Origin: Pseudonocardia sp. HH130629-09
GTDB taxonomy: Bacteria > Actinomycetota > Actinomycetes > Mycobacteriales > Pseudonocardiaceae
Direction: 5' to 3'
Assembly (NCBI RefSeq): GCF_001294645.1
Contig: NZ_CP011868.1
Location: forward strand, 248,001 to 312,000
DNA length: 64,000 nt
The notes beneath the pieces are model-generated. The model saw only the letters and a list, made by a program, of their open reading frames with translations. It did not search any database and had not been told where the DNA came from. Positions 20,667 through 29,728 of the stretch are shown one piece after another (position 1 is the first letter of the stretch; the number at the start of each line of letters is the position of its first letter). The position numbers and the translations under genes are program-made.

Positions 20667-21479
20667 GTGCGGCTGCGACTCGACGTCGCCTACGACGGCA
20701 CCGACTTCTCCGGGTGGGCGCAGCAGCCGACCCGGCGCACCGTGCAGGGCGTGCTCACCGAGGCACTGTCGACCGTGCTGCGCACCCCGCTGCGGCTCAC
20801 CGTCGCCGGACGTACCGACGCCGGGGTGCACGCCTCAGGGCAGGTCTGTCACGTCGACCTCCCGGCGACCCTCGCCCCGCAGATCGACGGTCTGCTCCGG
20901 CGGCTGAACCGGCTGCTGCCGCCGGACGTGCGGGTGCACGACCTCGGGCAGGTGCCCGACGCCTTCGACGCCCGCTTCTCCGCGCTGCGCCGCCACTACC
21001 GTTACCGGGTCACCACGGCCCCGTTCGGTGCCGAGCCGCTGCGGGCGCGGGAGACCGTCGCCTGGCCGTACCCATTGGACCCGGTGCCGATGAACGCCGC
21101 CTCGGCGCTGCTGCTGGGCGAGCACGACTTCGCCGCGTTCTGCAAGCGCCGCGAGGGCGCGACGACCGTGCGCGCGCTGCAGCGCTTCGACTGGTCGCCC
21201 GCGCCGGGTGAGCCGGGTGTGCTCGTCGCGGCGGTCTCGGCGGACGCGTTCTGCCACTCGATGGTCCGGAGCCTGGTCGGCGCGGTGTTCGAGGTCGGCC
21301 GTGGACGCAGGCCCGTCGACTGGCCCGCGGGGCTGCTGCGCCGCGAGGTGCGTGCCTCCGAGGTGACCGTCGCGCCGCCGCACGGCCTGTCGCTGACCGG
21401 CGTCGACTACCCCGCCGACGACGAGCTCGCCGCCCGCGCCGAGCGGACCCGGCGGACCCGGGTGCCGGGCGAGGGCTGA
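20667..21479 (+). CDS. truA: tRNA pseudouridine synthase A (positions 38-40)
   Basis: Makes pseudouridine at positions 38-40 of the tRNA anticodon arm. The catalytic Asp is in GRTDAGVHA (about residues 50-58). GTG 20667 gives 270 residues beginning [17 protein letters not shown]; it lies 28 bases past the terminator, so expression depends on readthrough or an unseen promoter. The gene is in its usual position after rplQ. Its 3' end overlaps a convergent gene by 73 bases. Confidence 0.93.
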   Translation: MRLRLDVAYDGTDFSGWAQQPTRRTVQGVLTEALSTVLRTPLRLTVAGRTDAGVHASGQVCHVDLPATLAPQIDGLLRRLNRLLPPDVRVHDLGQVPDAFDARFSALRRHYRYRVTTAPFGAEPLRARETVAWPYPLDPVPMNAASALLLGEHDFAAFCKRREGATTVRALQRFDWSPAPGEPGVLVAAVSADAFCHSMVRSLVGAVFEVGRGRRPVDWPAGLLRREVRASEVTVAPPHGLSLTGVDYPADDELAARAERTRRTRVPGEG

Positions 21480-22000
21480 GCAGGCCCCGTCGCGACCGGC
21501 CCGGACGCGCGGACGGGGGCGAGCGGCCTCAGTTGATCGGCCGCACCCACGCTGGGTGCGGCGGCCCGGCGACGCGGTGGGTCCAGCGGGCGTCGAGTGC
21601 CAGGGCCACCCCCCAGCCACACCAGCGACACCGACCAGCCGAGCAGGGCCAGCGAGCCGAGGACGTACAGCGGCTCGGTCGGCCCGGCGGACAGCTCGGC
21701 GGACTCGAGCAGCACCGACAGCGGGGCGCGCTCGGAGTCCTCGCTGTCGCCGAAGTCGGGCATCAGCAGCCCGCCGGCGAGCAGGGATCCGGCGCAGGCG
21801 AGGAACGGGGCCGTCACCGCGGGGGTGAGCACGCGGCGTCGGAGCACGGTGAGCGACAGGACTGTCGGGACCATCAGCAGGGCCGGACCCACCAGGGTCA
21901 TGATCAGGATGATGAGGAACCAGCCCGGCGCGGTGAACCGCAGGGCCACGAAGGCCAGGAGGGCGCCGGCCTGCAGGGCCACGTTCAGGTTCGTCCGCAT
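21407..22000 (-). CDS. Hypothetical membrane protein
   Basis: I do not recognise the family. The 197-residue product has four hydrophobic segments, at about residues 10-25, 27-48, 58-77 and 108-130, then a Pro/Arg/Ala-rich tail of about 60 residues. The start is ATG 22000; CACGAT lies exactly 7 bases upstream of it, like the leaderless starts elsewhere in the window. The tail overlaps truA in antisense. The hydrophobic pattern, not expected from a random frame, supports a real gene. Confidence 0.6.
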   Translation of the reverse strand: MRTNLNVALQAGALLAFVALRFTAPGWFLIILIMTLVGPALLMVPTVLSLTVLRRRVLTPAVTAPFLACAGSLLAGGLLMPDFGDSEDSERAPLSVLLESAELSAGPTEPLYVLGSLALLGWSVSLVWLGGGPGTRRPLDPPRRRAAAPSVGAADQLRPLAPVRASGPVATGPAQPSPGTRVRRVRSARAASSSSAG

Positions 22001-22127
22001 GCCGACGATCGTGGCGGACCGGGCCTGCCGGCGGAATCCGCAGGACTACCGACCGGACGGCCCAACCCGTGTCAACAGTCGGTTACCGAGGTTCCGTCTC
22101 GGGTGTCCCGGGAGTCAGAGTGGCCCG

Positions 22128-23537
22128 ATGACCACCGAGAACACCGTCGGCGTGGCCGCGGACCGCGGGTACGGCGACCGCATCGTCGCCGTCGAACCGG
22201 GCTCCACCGAGCCCGTACCGGACTCCGAGCGGCACGGAAGGCCCCGCCAGCTGTTCTGGACGTGGACCTCGCCGAACCTGGAGTTCGCGACGATCTTCGT
22301 CGGCGTGCTGTCGGTGACGGCGTTCGGGCAGACGGTGCCCGCGGCGATCGCGGCGATCGTCGTCGGGAACCTGCTCGCCGCGATCGCCCACGGGATCCTG
22401 TCCGCCCGCGGACCGGCCGCCGGGGTGCCGCAGATGGTGCTGGGGCGGCTCGCCTTCGGTCACCGCGGCAACGCGCTGCCCGCCGCCCTGATGACGATCA
22501 CCTCGGGCTTCGGCTGGTTCGCGGTGAACAGCGTCAGCGCCGCGTTCGCGCTGTCGGCGATCACCGGCGGCGGGACGGTCGCGTGGCTGGTGGCGGTGGT
22601 CGTCGTCCAGGTCGCCGTCGCGTTCTTCGGGCACAACCTGGTGCAGGCGTTCGAGCGGCTCGCGTTCCCGCTGCTCGCGCTCGTGCTCGGGGTCGGGGCG
22701 GTGCTGGTGCTCCTCGGGTCGGACCCGGGGGCGGCCGCGTCGCCGGACGGGGTGGGCGGGGTCGGCGGGTTCCTGCTGACCGTCGGCGCCGTCGTCGGGT
22801 ACTCGGCGGGCTGGAGCCCGTATGCCGCCGACTACTCCCGTTACCTGCCCCGCTCGGTGTCGGCGCGGGCCACCGGTCTCGCTGCGGGCGGCGGCCTGTT
22901 CCTGTCCACCACGGTGTTCATGTCCGTCGGCGCGGCGTCGGTCGGGGCGGCGACCGCGGCCGGGCTCGACTCTGACAACCCGGTCGCGAACTACACCGGC
23001 CTGCTGCCCGGCTGGCTGGCCGTGCTGACCCTGGTCGCCATCGCGGTCGGGGCGGTCGCGGCGAACGTCCTCAACGTCTACTCGGGGGCGATGGCGTTCC
23101 TCGCCCTCGGCATCGACGTGCCGCTGGCGCGGGCGCGGGCCGTCGTCGCGCTGGCGTTCGGGGCGGTCGGGTTCGTGATCGCCCTGTTCGCGCTCGGCGA
23201 CGCCGCGTCCGGGTACGAGGCGTTCCTGCTGGTCGTCGTGTACTGGGTCGGGCCGTGGCTCGGCGTGGTGCTCACCGACCAGTGGCTGCGCCCGACCGAC
23301 CCCGATCTGCTCTACGACCGCACGTACCGCAACCACGCGGGTCCGATCGCGCTCGGCGTCGGCGTCGTCGTGTCGGTGCTGCTGTTCGCGAACCAGGAGC
23401 TGTTCACCGGGCTGGTGCCGCGGCTGCTGCCTGGGATCGGCGACGTGACCTTCCTGGTCGGACTGGTGCTCTCGGCCGGGCTCTACGCGCTGCTGGTGCG
23501 CCGCACCGCCGTCGCGACGCCCGGGGGGACGCGGTGA
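22128..23537 (+). CDS. NCS1-family nucleobase permease (cytosine/purine type)
   Basis: A 469-residue integral membrane protein with about 12 hydrophobic segments. The N-terminus (FWTWTSPNLEFATIFVGV) and the loop SAGWSPYAADYSRYLP match the NCS1 cytosine-purine permease family (CodB, yeast Fcy2), which imports nucleobases with H+ or Na+. ATG 22128 follows GGGAG at 22110-22114. The stop overlaps the next gene's GTG by four bases, and a cytosine deaminase lies two genes down, which makes cytosine or 5-methylcytosine the likely substrate (inference). Confidence 0.85.
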   Translation: MTTENTVGVAADRGYGDRIVAVEPGSTEPVPDSERHGRPRQLFWTWTSPNLEFATIFVGVLSVTAFGQTVPAAIAAIVVGNLLAAIAHGILSARGPAAGVPQMVLGRLAFGHRGNALPAALMTITSGFGWFAVNSVSAAFALSAITGGGTVAWLVAVVVVQVAVAFFGHNLVQAFERLAFPLLALVLGVGAVLVLLGSDPGAAASPDGVGGVGGFLLTVGAVVGYSAGWSPYAADYSRYLPRSVSARATGLAAGGGLFLSTTVFMSVGAASVGAATAAGLDSDNPVANYTGLLPGWLAVLTLVAIAVGAVAANVLNVYSGAMAFLALGIDVPLARARAVVALAFGAVGFVIALFALGDAASGYEAFLLVVVYWVGPWLGVVLTDQWLRPTDPDLLYDRTYRNHAGPIALGVGVVVSVLLFANQELFTGLVPRLLPGIGDVTFLVGLVLSAGLYALLVRRTAVATPGGTR

Positions 23538-24463
23538 CCGAGCTCATCCCGACCGTGGACCTGGCCGCGCCGGATCCGGCCGCGGTGGACATCGCGTTGC
23601 AACGGGCCGGGTTCCTGCAGGTCGTCGGGCACGGCGTGCCGGACGCCGCGGCGCAGGCGGTGCGGGCCGCGGCGCGCGAGTTCTTCGCGCTGCCCGAGCC
23701 GGTCAAGCACGGCTACGCGGTCGGCGTCGGCGGGCGGGGGTGGCTGCCCCCCGGTGTCGAGGCCAACGACCGCGTCGAGGGCGGCGACTCCCCGCCCGAC
23801 CTCAAGGAGTCCTTCGCAGTGGGGCCCTTCGCGCCGACCGGTGACCCGGACACCGACGCGGTGTGGTTCCCGCCGAACGTCTGGCCGGCGCAGGTCCCGG
23901 CGCTGCGGGAGGCAGTGACCGCCTACTGCACGGCGATGACCCGCGTCGCGGGCGCGCTGCTGGAGCTGTGTGCGGGTGCGCTCGGGCAGGAGCCGTCGAC
24001 GCTGCGCGACCTCGCGACCCACCCGACGTGGACGTTCAACATCAACCGCTACCCGCCGATGACCGAGACCGGGACACCGCTGCCCGGTCAGTTCCGGATC
24101 GGCCCGCACACCGACTTCGGCACCGTCACCCTGCTCGACCGGGAGCCCGGGGCGGGCGGGCTGCAGGTCGACGTCGAGGGGCACGGCTGGACCGACGCGC
24201 CGTACACCCCGGGTGCGCTGACGGTGAACGTCGGCGACCTGCTCGCGCACTGGACCGGGCACCGTTGGCGGGCCGGGCGGCACCGGGTGCTGCCGCCGCA
24301 GACCCACGCGCCGACCGAGGACCTGGTGTCGCTGGTGTTCTTCTTCGAGCTGGACCACGACGCGGTGGTCACGCCGCTGGCGCCGCCGCTCGGGCGGACG
24401 GCGCTGGAGCCGGTGGTGTCCGCGCCGTTCCTGCGCCAACGCCTCGACGCGATCTCGGTATAG
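23534..24463 (+). CDS. Isopenicillin N synthase-like Fe(II) oxygenase
   Basis: A 309-residue protein with the DIOX_N region (residues 1-110, VVGHGVPDAAAQAVR) and the double-stranded beta-helix iron site: His192 and Asp194 (HTD) and His250 (RHRVL). The Arg of the usual RxS 2-oxoglutarate motif appears replaced (LVS before LVFFFE), so the cosubstrate is uncertain. It is translationally coupled to the permease. In fungi thymine 7-hydroxylase belongs to this superfamily, so oxidation of a pyrimidine methyl group is a reasonable hypothesis, not a demonstration. Confidence 0.82.
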   Translation: MTELIPTVDLAAPDPAAVDIALQRAGFLQVVGHGVPDAAAQAVRAAAREFFALPEPVKHGYAVGVGGRGWLPPGVEANDRVEGGDSPPDLKESFAVGPFAPTGDPDTDAVWFPPNVWPAQVPALREAVTAYCTAMTRVAGALLELCAGALGQEPSTLRDLATHPTWTFNINRYPPMTETGTPLPGQFRIGPHTDFGTVTLLDREPGAGGLQVDVEGHGWTDAPYTPGALTVNVGDLLAHWTGHRWRAGRHRVLPPQTHAPTEDLVSLVFFFELDHDAVVTPLAPPLGRTALEPVVSAPFLRQRLDAISV

Positions 24464-24466
24464 GTT
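24461..24466 (+). promoter_or_regulatory. -10-like hexamer of leaderless deaminase gene
   Basis: TAGGTT, whose first three bases are the stop codon of the preceding oxygenase gene, lies exactly 7 bases before ATG 24474. No ribosome-binding site is present, so a leaderless transcript is likely. Confidence 0.45.
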
Positions 24467-24473
24467 CGCGCGC

Positions 24474-24917
24474 ATGGATCCGAGCTGGCTGGACGTCGCG
24501 GTGGAACAGGCCAGGGCCGGGCTGGCCTCGGGGGGCATCCCGATCGGCGCCGCACTCGTCGGACCGGACGGGGAGGTGCTCGGGCGCGGCCACAACCGTC
24601 GCGTGCAGGACGGCGACCCGACGGTGCACGGCGAGACCGCGGCGTTCCGCGACGCGGGCCGCCGCCGCGACTACCGGTCCACGACGATGGTCACCACGCT
24701 CTCGCCCTGCTGGTACTGCTCGGGGCTGATCCGGCAGTTCGGGATCGGCGCGGTGCTCGTGGGGGAGGCCCGGACCTTCCACGGCGGCCACGACTGGCTG
24801 GCCGAGCACGGGGTGCGCGTGCAGGTGCTCGACGACGCGCGTTGCGTGGACATGATGACCGCGTTCGTCGCCGAGCGCCCCGACCTGTGGAACGAGGACA
24901 TCGGCGTCGCGGAGTAG
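24474..24917 (+). CDS. Cytosine deaminase, yeast Fcy1-like
   Basis: A 147-residue zinc deaminase of the CDA fold. His52-Gly-Glu54 and Pro78-Cys79-x-x-Cys82 are the zinc and proton-shuttle residues. The GHNRRVQDGDPTVHGE stretch and the end DDARCVDMMTAFV...WNEDIG resemble Saccharomyces Fcy1 rather than tRNA adenosine deaminase (HAE) or the amidohydrolase CodA of E. coli. Fcy1 converts cytosine to uracil and accepts 5-methylcytosine and 5-fluorocytosine. Context with an NCS1 permease supports base salvage. Confidence 0.85.
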   Translation: MDPSWLDVAVEQARAGLASGGIPIGAALVGPDGEVLGRGHNRRVQDGDPTVHGETAAFRDAGRRRDYRSTTMVTTLSPCWYCSGLIRQFGIGAVLVGEARTFHGGHDWLAEHGVRVQVLDDARCVDMMTAFVAERPDLWNEDIGVAE

Positions 24918-24920
24918 CGC

Positions 24921-25622
24921 TCAGCCCGCCGTGAGCGGGACGTCCGGGTCGAGCTCGATCGCGACCTCGCGCAGCGCCGCGTCGAGCACCGACCAGACCC
25001 ACCGGGCCAGGTGCTCGGCGAGCTCGTCGAGCGGCAGCGGGTCCGGCGAGGAGAGCCAGCGCTCGGTCGCCCCGTCGACCAGCCCGACCGCGCCCGCGGC
25101 CAGCGGCGCCGCGACGGTCGCGGGCAGCCCGGGGTAGCCCCCGGTCAGCAGGCCGGTCATCCGGTCGGCGATGCGGTGCCGGATGTCGGTGACGGCCGTC
25201 GTGACCCCGGCGGCGCGCAGCACGTAGCGGTAGAGCTCGGTGTGCGCGGCCAGCCACCGCACGTGCGCCGCGATGGCGGCGACGAGCATCTCCCGCGGCG
25301 TCCCGCGCGGGCTCCACACCGGTGCGAGCGCCTCGGAGTAGAGGCCCAGCGCGGCCTCGGCGATCGCGCCCTGCAGGTCCTCCAGGCCGTCGAAGTGCCG
25401 GTACAGCGCGGGCCGGGGGACCCCGGCACGACCGGCGATCTGCTCGGTCGTGGCCTCCGGTCCGTGCTCGGCGATCGCGGCCATCGCGGCCTCGACGACC
25501 TCGGCCCGCCGGGCCGCCCGCTGCCCGGCCCAGCGACGGGCGCGGCCGTCGCCGGGGGTCACGGATCCGTTCACCCGGCCATCATCCCGCTCCTGGTTGA
25601 CACCGCGCCCGGCGCCACCCAT
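24921..25622 (-). CDS. TetR-family transcriptional regulator
   Basis: The N-terminal helix-turn-helix is at about residues 40-85 (VVEAAMAAIAEHGPEATTEQIAGRAGVPRPALYRHF); the remainder is the ligand and dimer domain. ATG 25622 gives 233 residues; GTG 25574 is an alternative. The gene is divergent from the metal-dependent hydrolase, and a 31-bp dyad lies in the 82-base gap, so it probably controls itself and that neighbour. The 3' end is 4 bases from the convergent deaminase. Confidence 0.88.
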   Translation of the reverse strand: MGGAGRGVNQERDDGRVNGSVTPGDGRARRWAGQRAARRAEVVEAAMAAIAEHGPEATTEQIAGRAGVPRPALYRHFDGLEDLQGAIAEAALGLYSEALAPVWSPRGTPREMLVAAIAAHVRWLAAHTELYRYVLRAAGVTTAVTDIRHRIADRMTGLLTGGYPGLPATVAAPLAAGAVGLVDGATERWLSSPDPLPLDELAEHLARWVWSVLDAALREVAIELDPDVPLTAG

Positions 25623-25637
25623 GATCGGTCAGTAAGG

Positions 25638-25668
25638 GGTACGCGATGTACGGGATACATTCTGTACC
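25638..25668. promoter_or_regulatory. Two-tier palindromic operator
   Basis: The pattern GGTAC-N3-ATGTA-N5-TACAT-N3-GTACC has both inverted repeats centred on 25653. It lies between the TetR gene and the hydrolase gene; GGATACATT within it could double as a -10 region for the hydrolase. Size and symmetry fit a TetR-family operator. Confidence 0.6.
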
Positions 25669-25704
25669 GGATGCGACCCACTCGTCGACTACCGGAGGAC
25701 CGAC

Positions 25705-26610
25705 GTGACCGAGACGGCGACCAATGACGGAACCGGCGCACGTCCGCGCAGGCTGACCGGCGGCGACGTCGGCATCCCGCCACGTCACCTGGACTTCCGG
25801 CTGCCCGAGCAGATGGCCCGCTGGGCCTACGCCGACAACGCGACCGCGACGCTGTTCCTCGCGATGCTCTCGGCGATCTTCCCGCCGGGGGAGGACTTCT
25901 TCGTCCGCTCGGTGATCCACTTCCGGGACCGGGTGACCGAGCCTGAGCTGCGCGCCAGGGTCGCCGGGTTCACCGCGCAGGAGGTCATCCACAGCCGCGA
26001 GCACGACCGGCTCAACGAGGCGTTCCGCTCCCGCGGTTTCCCGGTGCACGTGCCGGAGGCCGCGGTCGCGCTCGGCCTGAAGGTCCTCGACCGCACCTCC
26101 CCGCGTCAGCAGCTCGCCTGCACGGCGCTGATGGAGCACTTCACCGCGGTGATGGCCGAGGACATCCTCGGCAGCGACGAGTTCGCCGAGCGGGTGCACG
26201 CCGACATCCGCGAGCTGTGGCACTGGCATGCGCTCGAGGAGCTCGAGCACAAGTCCGTGACCTGGGACGTCTACGAGCTCATCGGCACCGACGGCCCCGA
26301 GCGCGGCCGGGCCGCACCGCTGGTCGTCGCCACCGTGCTGCCCGCGGTCGTGTTCGGGTGGGTGTACCTGCTCGTGCAGCAGGGCGTCTGGCGGCGGCCG
26401 CGGGACCTGCGCGAGGGCTACCGCCTGCTGTTCGGCCGCGGCCAGTTCCTGCGCCGCGTGCTGGTCCGGATGCCCGTCTTCGGGCACCCGCGCTTCCACC
26501 CCGACCGGCACGACACCCGCGAGCTGGAGCAGCGCTGGCGCGACACCCTCTTCGGCGAGGACGGCGCCCTGGCCGAGCAGCTGCGCCGTCCCCTCCGCGA
26601 GGACTCCTGA
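25705..26610 (+). CDS. Predicted metal-dependent hydrolase (PF10118/COG3687-like)
   Basis: A 301-residue mostly helical protein. Acidic and His residues fall in a repeating carboxylate pattern: QEVIHSREH, ALMEHFTAVMAED and WHWHALEELEHKSVTWDVY, as in the COG3687 family of predicted metal-dependent hydrolases. A hydrophobic segment at about residues 205-225 may be a membrane anchor. GTG 25705 has GGAGGACC at 25694-25701. The substrate is unknown. It is divergent from a TetR regulator and shares its operator region. Confidence 0.75.
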   Translation: MTETATNDGTGARPRRLTGGDVGIPPRHLDFRLPEQMARWAYADNATATLFLAMLSAIFPPGEDFFVRSVIHFRDRVTEPELRARVAGFTAQEVIHSREHDRLNEAFRSRGFPVHVPEAAVALGLKVLDRTSPRQQLACTALMEHFTAVMAEDILGSDEFAERVHADIRELWHWHALEELEHKSVTWDVYELIGTDGPERGRAAPLVVATVLPAVVFGWVYLLVQQGVWRRPRDLREGYRLLFGRGQFLRRVLVRMPVFGHPRFHPDRHDTRELEQRWRDTLFGEDGALAEQLRRPLREDS

Positions 26611-26714
26611 CCCGGCTCCACGGCCGCAGCACCGGCCCGAGCCGCGCGCAGCGGTCAGGTGGCGTACTTCTACGCAGCGTCCGCGGATCGGGTCCGGTCG
26701 GGCCGCGGCCGTCC

Positions 26715-26720
26715 TACCGT
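26715..26720 (+). promoter_or_regulatory. -10-like hexamer of eccB
   Basis: TACCGT lies exactly 7 bases before GTG 26728 with no ribosome-binding site, which supports that GTG as the start of a leaderless transcript. Confidence 0.45.
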
Positions 26721-26727
26721 CCGTGCG

Positions 26728-28158
26728 GTGCGCACCGATCCCGCCCCCGCGCGCGTGCAGCGCGCCCCGGCGACCCGCGACCAGGTCGACGCCCACCGCT
26801 TCGGTGTGCGCCGGATGGAGGCCGCCCTGGTGCGGGCGGACCCGGTGCCGCGGCACGAACAGATCCGGTCCCAGCATCGGGCGGTGTTCGCCGGAGTGCT
26901 GGTCGGGCTGCTCGCGCTCGCGGTGGCGGCGTTGCTGGCCCGGGTCGACCCGGCCACCGACTGGCGTTCCCGGGCGCTGGTGCAGGGGGAGCGCGGCGGT
27001 GTGCTCTACGCCGTGCTCCGTGCTCCCGACCGGTCCGAGCTGCTCGTGCCGGTGCCCGACCCGGTCGCCGGTCGGCTGGTCCTGGCCGCGCACGGACGCG
27101 ACGACGGCGCCACCGCCGTGCCCGTCCCGGTGCCCGACGACGCGCTGGCCGCGGCGCCGCGCACCGCACCCGCCGCGGTGCCCGGCACCGTCGGCGTGCC
27201 GCTCGACGGGGTCCCGGTCCCGCCCGCGTGGGCGGTCTGCGACACCCGCGGTGAGGGCGCCGGCGCCGGCACCACGACGGTGCTGGCGGGGTCGCTCGGC
27301 CCCGCCCCGGCCGGTCCGGAACCGGTCGTCCTGCTGACCGCCGAGGGCAGCGCCACCTACCTCGTCCACGACGGCGCCCGGCACCGGCTCGACCCGGCCG
27401 ACCGGAACGCCCTCGACGGCCTCGGCCTGCTCGGGGCGCCCGTCCGCCGGGTCGGCGACGGTCTGCTCTCCGCGATCCCGGAGGGCGCGCCGCTGCGGGT
27501 GCCCACGCCGGAGCCGACTCCCGTCGCGGGGCTGGGGCGGAGCGGGGAGGTCGTGCGCAGCCAATCCCTCGGCGCCGGGTCGACGTACTTCCTGGTGGTC
27601 GACGGCGGGCTCGCCCGGATCCCGGTCACCCTCGCCGACGCCGTCCGCTCCCGGACCGGGCAGACCGAGCCGGCGACGCTGCCGCCCGGCCTGGTCGACG
27701 ACGTCCCGCAGACCCGGGTGCCCGGTGCCGAGGCCTGGCCCGCCGCCCGGGCCGAGATGACCGCCGTGGCCGAGGTGCCGCCGGTGCTGTGCGGGACATG
27801 GCGCGAGGGGCGGCGCGCACTCGTCGGGGGGACCGAGGAGCCGGTCGCGCCCGGCGCGGTCCGGGTACGCCTGGCCGGTGCCGACGACGCCGGGCCCGCC
27901 CTCGACACCGTGGTGCTGCCGGGGACCGGTCCGGGGCCGCTGCGGACCGGGCCTGCCGACACCGGCGACGGCGACGGCGGGACGCGCCTGCTGCTCGCCA
28001 CCTCCGGCGCGGTGCACGGCGTCGCGGACGCCGAGACCGGGCGGGCGCTGGGGATCGGGGTGGCGGGGGACGCCCCGGCGGAGATGGTGCGGCTGCTGCC
28101 GCGGGCGGGCGTGCTGAGCGTCGCGGCGGCGAGGGAGGTGGCGGACCTGCCGGGCTGA
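26728..28158 (+). CDS. eccB: Type VII secretion protein EccB (ESX-4)
   Basis: EccB is a membrane-anchored subunit of the type VII secretion core with a large extracytoplasmic domain. The start region (TRDQVDAHRFGVRRMEAALVR) is typical of the family, followed by a transmembrane helix at about residues 53-75 (GVLVGLLALAVAALLARV). GTG 26728 gives 476 residues and is favoured over an upstream frame extension by the -10-like box and homology. Its position next to a convergent mycP matches M. tuberculosis eccB4 (Rv3450c). Confidence 0.92.
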   Translation: MRTDPAPARVQRAPATRDQVDAHRFGVRRMEAALVRADPVPRHEQIRSQHRAVFAGVLVGLLALAVAALLARVDPATDWRSRALVQGERGGVLYAVLRAPDRSELLVPVPDPVAGRLVLAAHGRDDGATAVPVPVPDDALAAAPRTAPAAVPGTVGVPLDGVPVPPAWAVCDTRGEGAGAGTTTVLAGSLGPAPAGPEPVVLLTAEGSATYLVHDGARHRLDPADRNALDGLGLLGAPVRRVGDGLLSAIPEGAPLRVPTPEPTPVAGLGRSGEVVRSQSLGAGSTYFLVVDGGLARIPVTLADAVRSRTGQTEPATLPPGLVDDVPQTRVPGAEAWPAARAEMTAVAEVPPVLCGTWREGRRALVGGTEEPVAPGAVRVRLAGADDAGPALDTVVLPGTGPGPLRTGPADTGDGDGGTRLLLATSGAVHGVADAETGRALGIGVAGDAPAEMVRLLPRAGVLSVAAAREVADLPG

Positions 28159-28178
28159 CCGTGCGCCGCCGCGCACGG
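28159..28178 (+). terminator. Hairpin after eccB
   Basis: CCGTGCGC (28159-28166) pairs perfectly with GCGCACGG (28171-28178), directly after the eccB stop. There is no T tract. The 125 bases from here to the convergent mycP stop hold no gene. Confidence 0.45.
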
Positions 28179-28303
28179 ATCGGCCCCACACGGGGCGGCC
28201 CACAGGGGGTCGGCCGCGCACGGGGGCGGCGGCGACACCGGCGGGCTGCGGGCGGCTGCTGGGCGAGCGGCTGTGCAGGGCAAGGAGTGCCGGAGGCCGG
28301 AGT

Positions 28304-29728
28304 TCAGGGGCGCCGGGGGCGGCGCCGCAGCCCCGCCAGCGCCGCGACGAGCGCCCCGCCGACCGCCGCGACCGCCCCGACCCCGGCCACCGCCGGCAGG
28401 TCCGGCGGCGGGGTCGTCGCGCGCGGCAGCGGCGCCCGGCCCGCCCCGGGTGAGCCGGCGCGGTCGCCGGGACCGGCGGGACCGTCCGGGGTCAGGAGCA
28501 GCGGCTCGGCGGTCAGCGCGGCCCCGGGGTCGAGCACGCCGTGGCCGGTGCGGCCGTCGCCCGCGGTGGGGCGGGCCGTGGCACGCAACCGGTCGGCGAC
28601 CTGGCGCGGGGTGAGCATCGGGAACCGCTCGCGCAGCAGCGCCGCGGTCCCCGCGACCAGCGGTGCCGAGTACGACGTCCCGCGGACCACCGCGCCGTCC
28701 GGTCCGGACGGGTGGGGCAGGTCCTGGCCCGGGGCGGCGAGGTCCACCCAGGGACCGGGCACGGAGAAGTCACCGGGGACGTCGTCGCCGTCGACCGCCC
28801 CGACGGCGAGGACCGAGTCGTAGGACGCGGGCAGCGGCCGCAGGTCCGGGTCGCCGGTGCAGGTGCCCGCCTCGTCGATGTTCCCGGCGGCGGCGACGAC
28901 CAGCACCCCGGCCCGTTCGGCGTCGTCGACGGCCTCGCGCAGTGCGCCCCCCGCGGAGTCGACCTGCGCGGACGGCACGCACACCACCTCGGACACGTTG
29001 ACGACGCTCGCACCGAGTGCGACGGCCCGGTCGATCGCCGCTGCCAGGGTGCGGATCTCGCCGGCGGGTCGCTCGGCGCCGTCGGTGCCGCGCACGGCGA
29101 ACCGCCCCGAGGACTGGCGTAGCGACAGGATCCGCGCGCCGGGCGCCATGCCCGCGCCGAGCCCGGTGACGGGGTCGGCGGCCCCGGCGAGGAGCAGCGC
29201 GACGTCGGAGCCGTGGCCGTCGCAGTCGGTGAGACCGTCGCCGCCGGTGAGGTAGTCCCCGCCGCCGACGAGCCGTCCGGCCAGTCGGGGCAGCGGCGCG
29301 ACCCCGGTGTCGACGACGGCGACGAGCTGCCCCGCGCCGGTCGCGAGCCCCGGTGGTGGCTGCGGGACCGCACCGCGGGCGGCGCCCGGGCCGTCGTCGC
29401 CGGGCGGGGTGCAGGCGCGGGTCTGCCGCAACCCGTCGGCCGGTCCCGGCGGCCCGGGCTCGGCGGCCGCGACGGCCGGCCGCGTCCACACCCCTTCGCC
29501 TGCTCCCACACCTGCTGCGTGGGGTGTGGCGACGCCACAGGGGGTGTGGACGGCGCAGGACATGGCGGGGGCGACGGGGCCGGGGGACCGGGGCGGGGTG
29601 GGCAGCGCGAGGACCGACGCGGCCAGCAGCGGCACCGTCAGCAGGGGTACCGCCAGCAGCGGCACCGTTCGGCGCATCGGTGCTGCCGTCGGTGGGGCGG
29701 CAGCGGGGTGTCGGGCCGGTCCGGTCAC
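28304..29728 (-). CDS. mycP: Mycosin, type VII secretion-associated subtilisin-like protease
   Basis: Membrane-anchored serine protease that stabilises the ESX complex and can cleave substrates. The catalytic triad is visible: Asp in VVDTGV, His in GHGSD, Ser in GTSYSAP, with the oxyanion Asn in AAAGN. A hydrophobic signal region near the N-terminus and a C-terminal transmembrane helix (AGVGAVAAVGGALVAALAG) followed by Arg residues are typical. GTG 29728 gives 474 residues and overlaps the eccD stop by four bases; an ATG about 50 bases in is an alternative. Confidence 0.92.
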   Translation of the reverse strand: MTGPARHPAAAPPTAAPMRRTVPLLAVPLLTVPLLAASVLALPTPPRSPGPVAPAMSCAVHTPCGVATPHAAGVGAGEGVWTRPAVAAAEPGPPGPADGLRQTRACTPPGDDGPGAARGAVPQPPPGLATGAGQLVAVVDTGVAPLPRLAGRLVGGGDYLTGGDGLTDCDGHGSDVALLLAGAADPVTGLGAGMAPGARILSLRQSSGRFAVRGTDGAERPAGEIRTLAAAIDRAVALGASVVNVSEVVCVPSAQVDSAGGALREAVDDAERAGVLVVAAAGNIDEAGTCTGDPDLRPLPASYDSVLAVGAVDGDDVPGDFSVPGPWVDLAAPGQDLPHPSGPDGAVVRGTSYSAPLVAGTAALLRERFPMLTPRQVADRLRATARPTAGDGRTGHGVLDPGAALTAEPLLLTPDGPAGPGDRAGSPGAGRAPLPRATTPPPDLPAVAGVGAVAAVGGALVAALAGLRRRPRRP

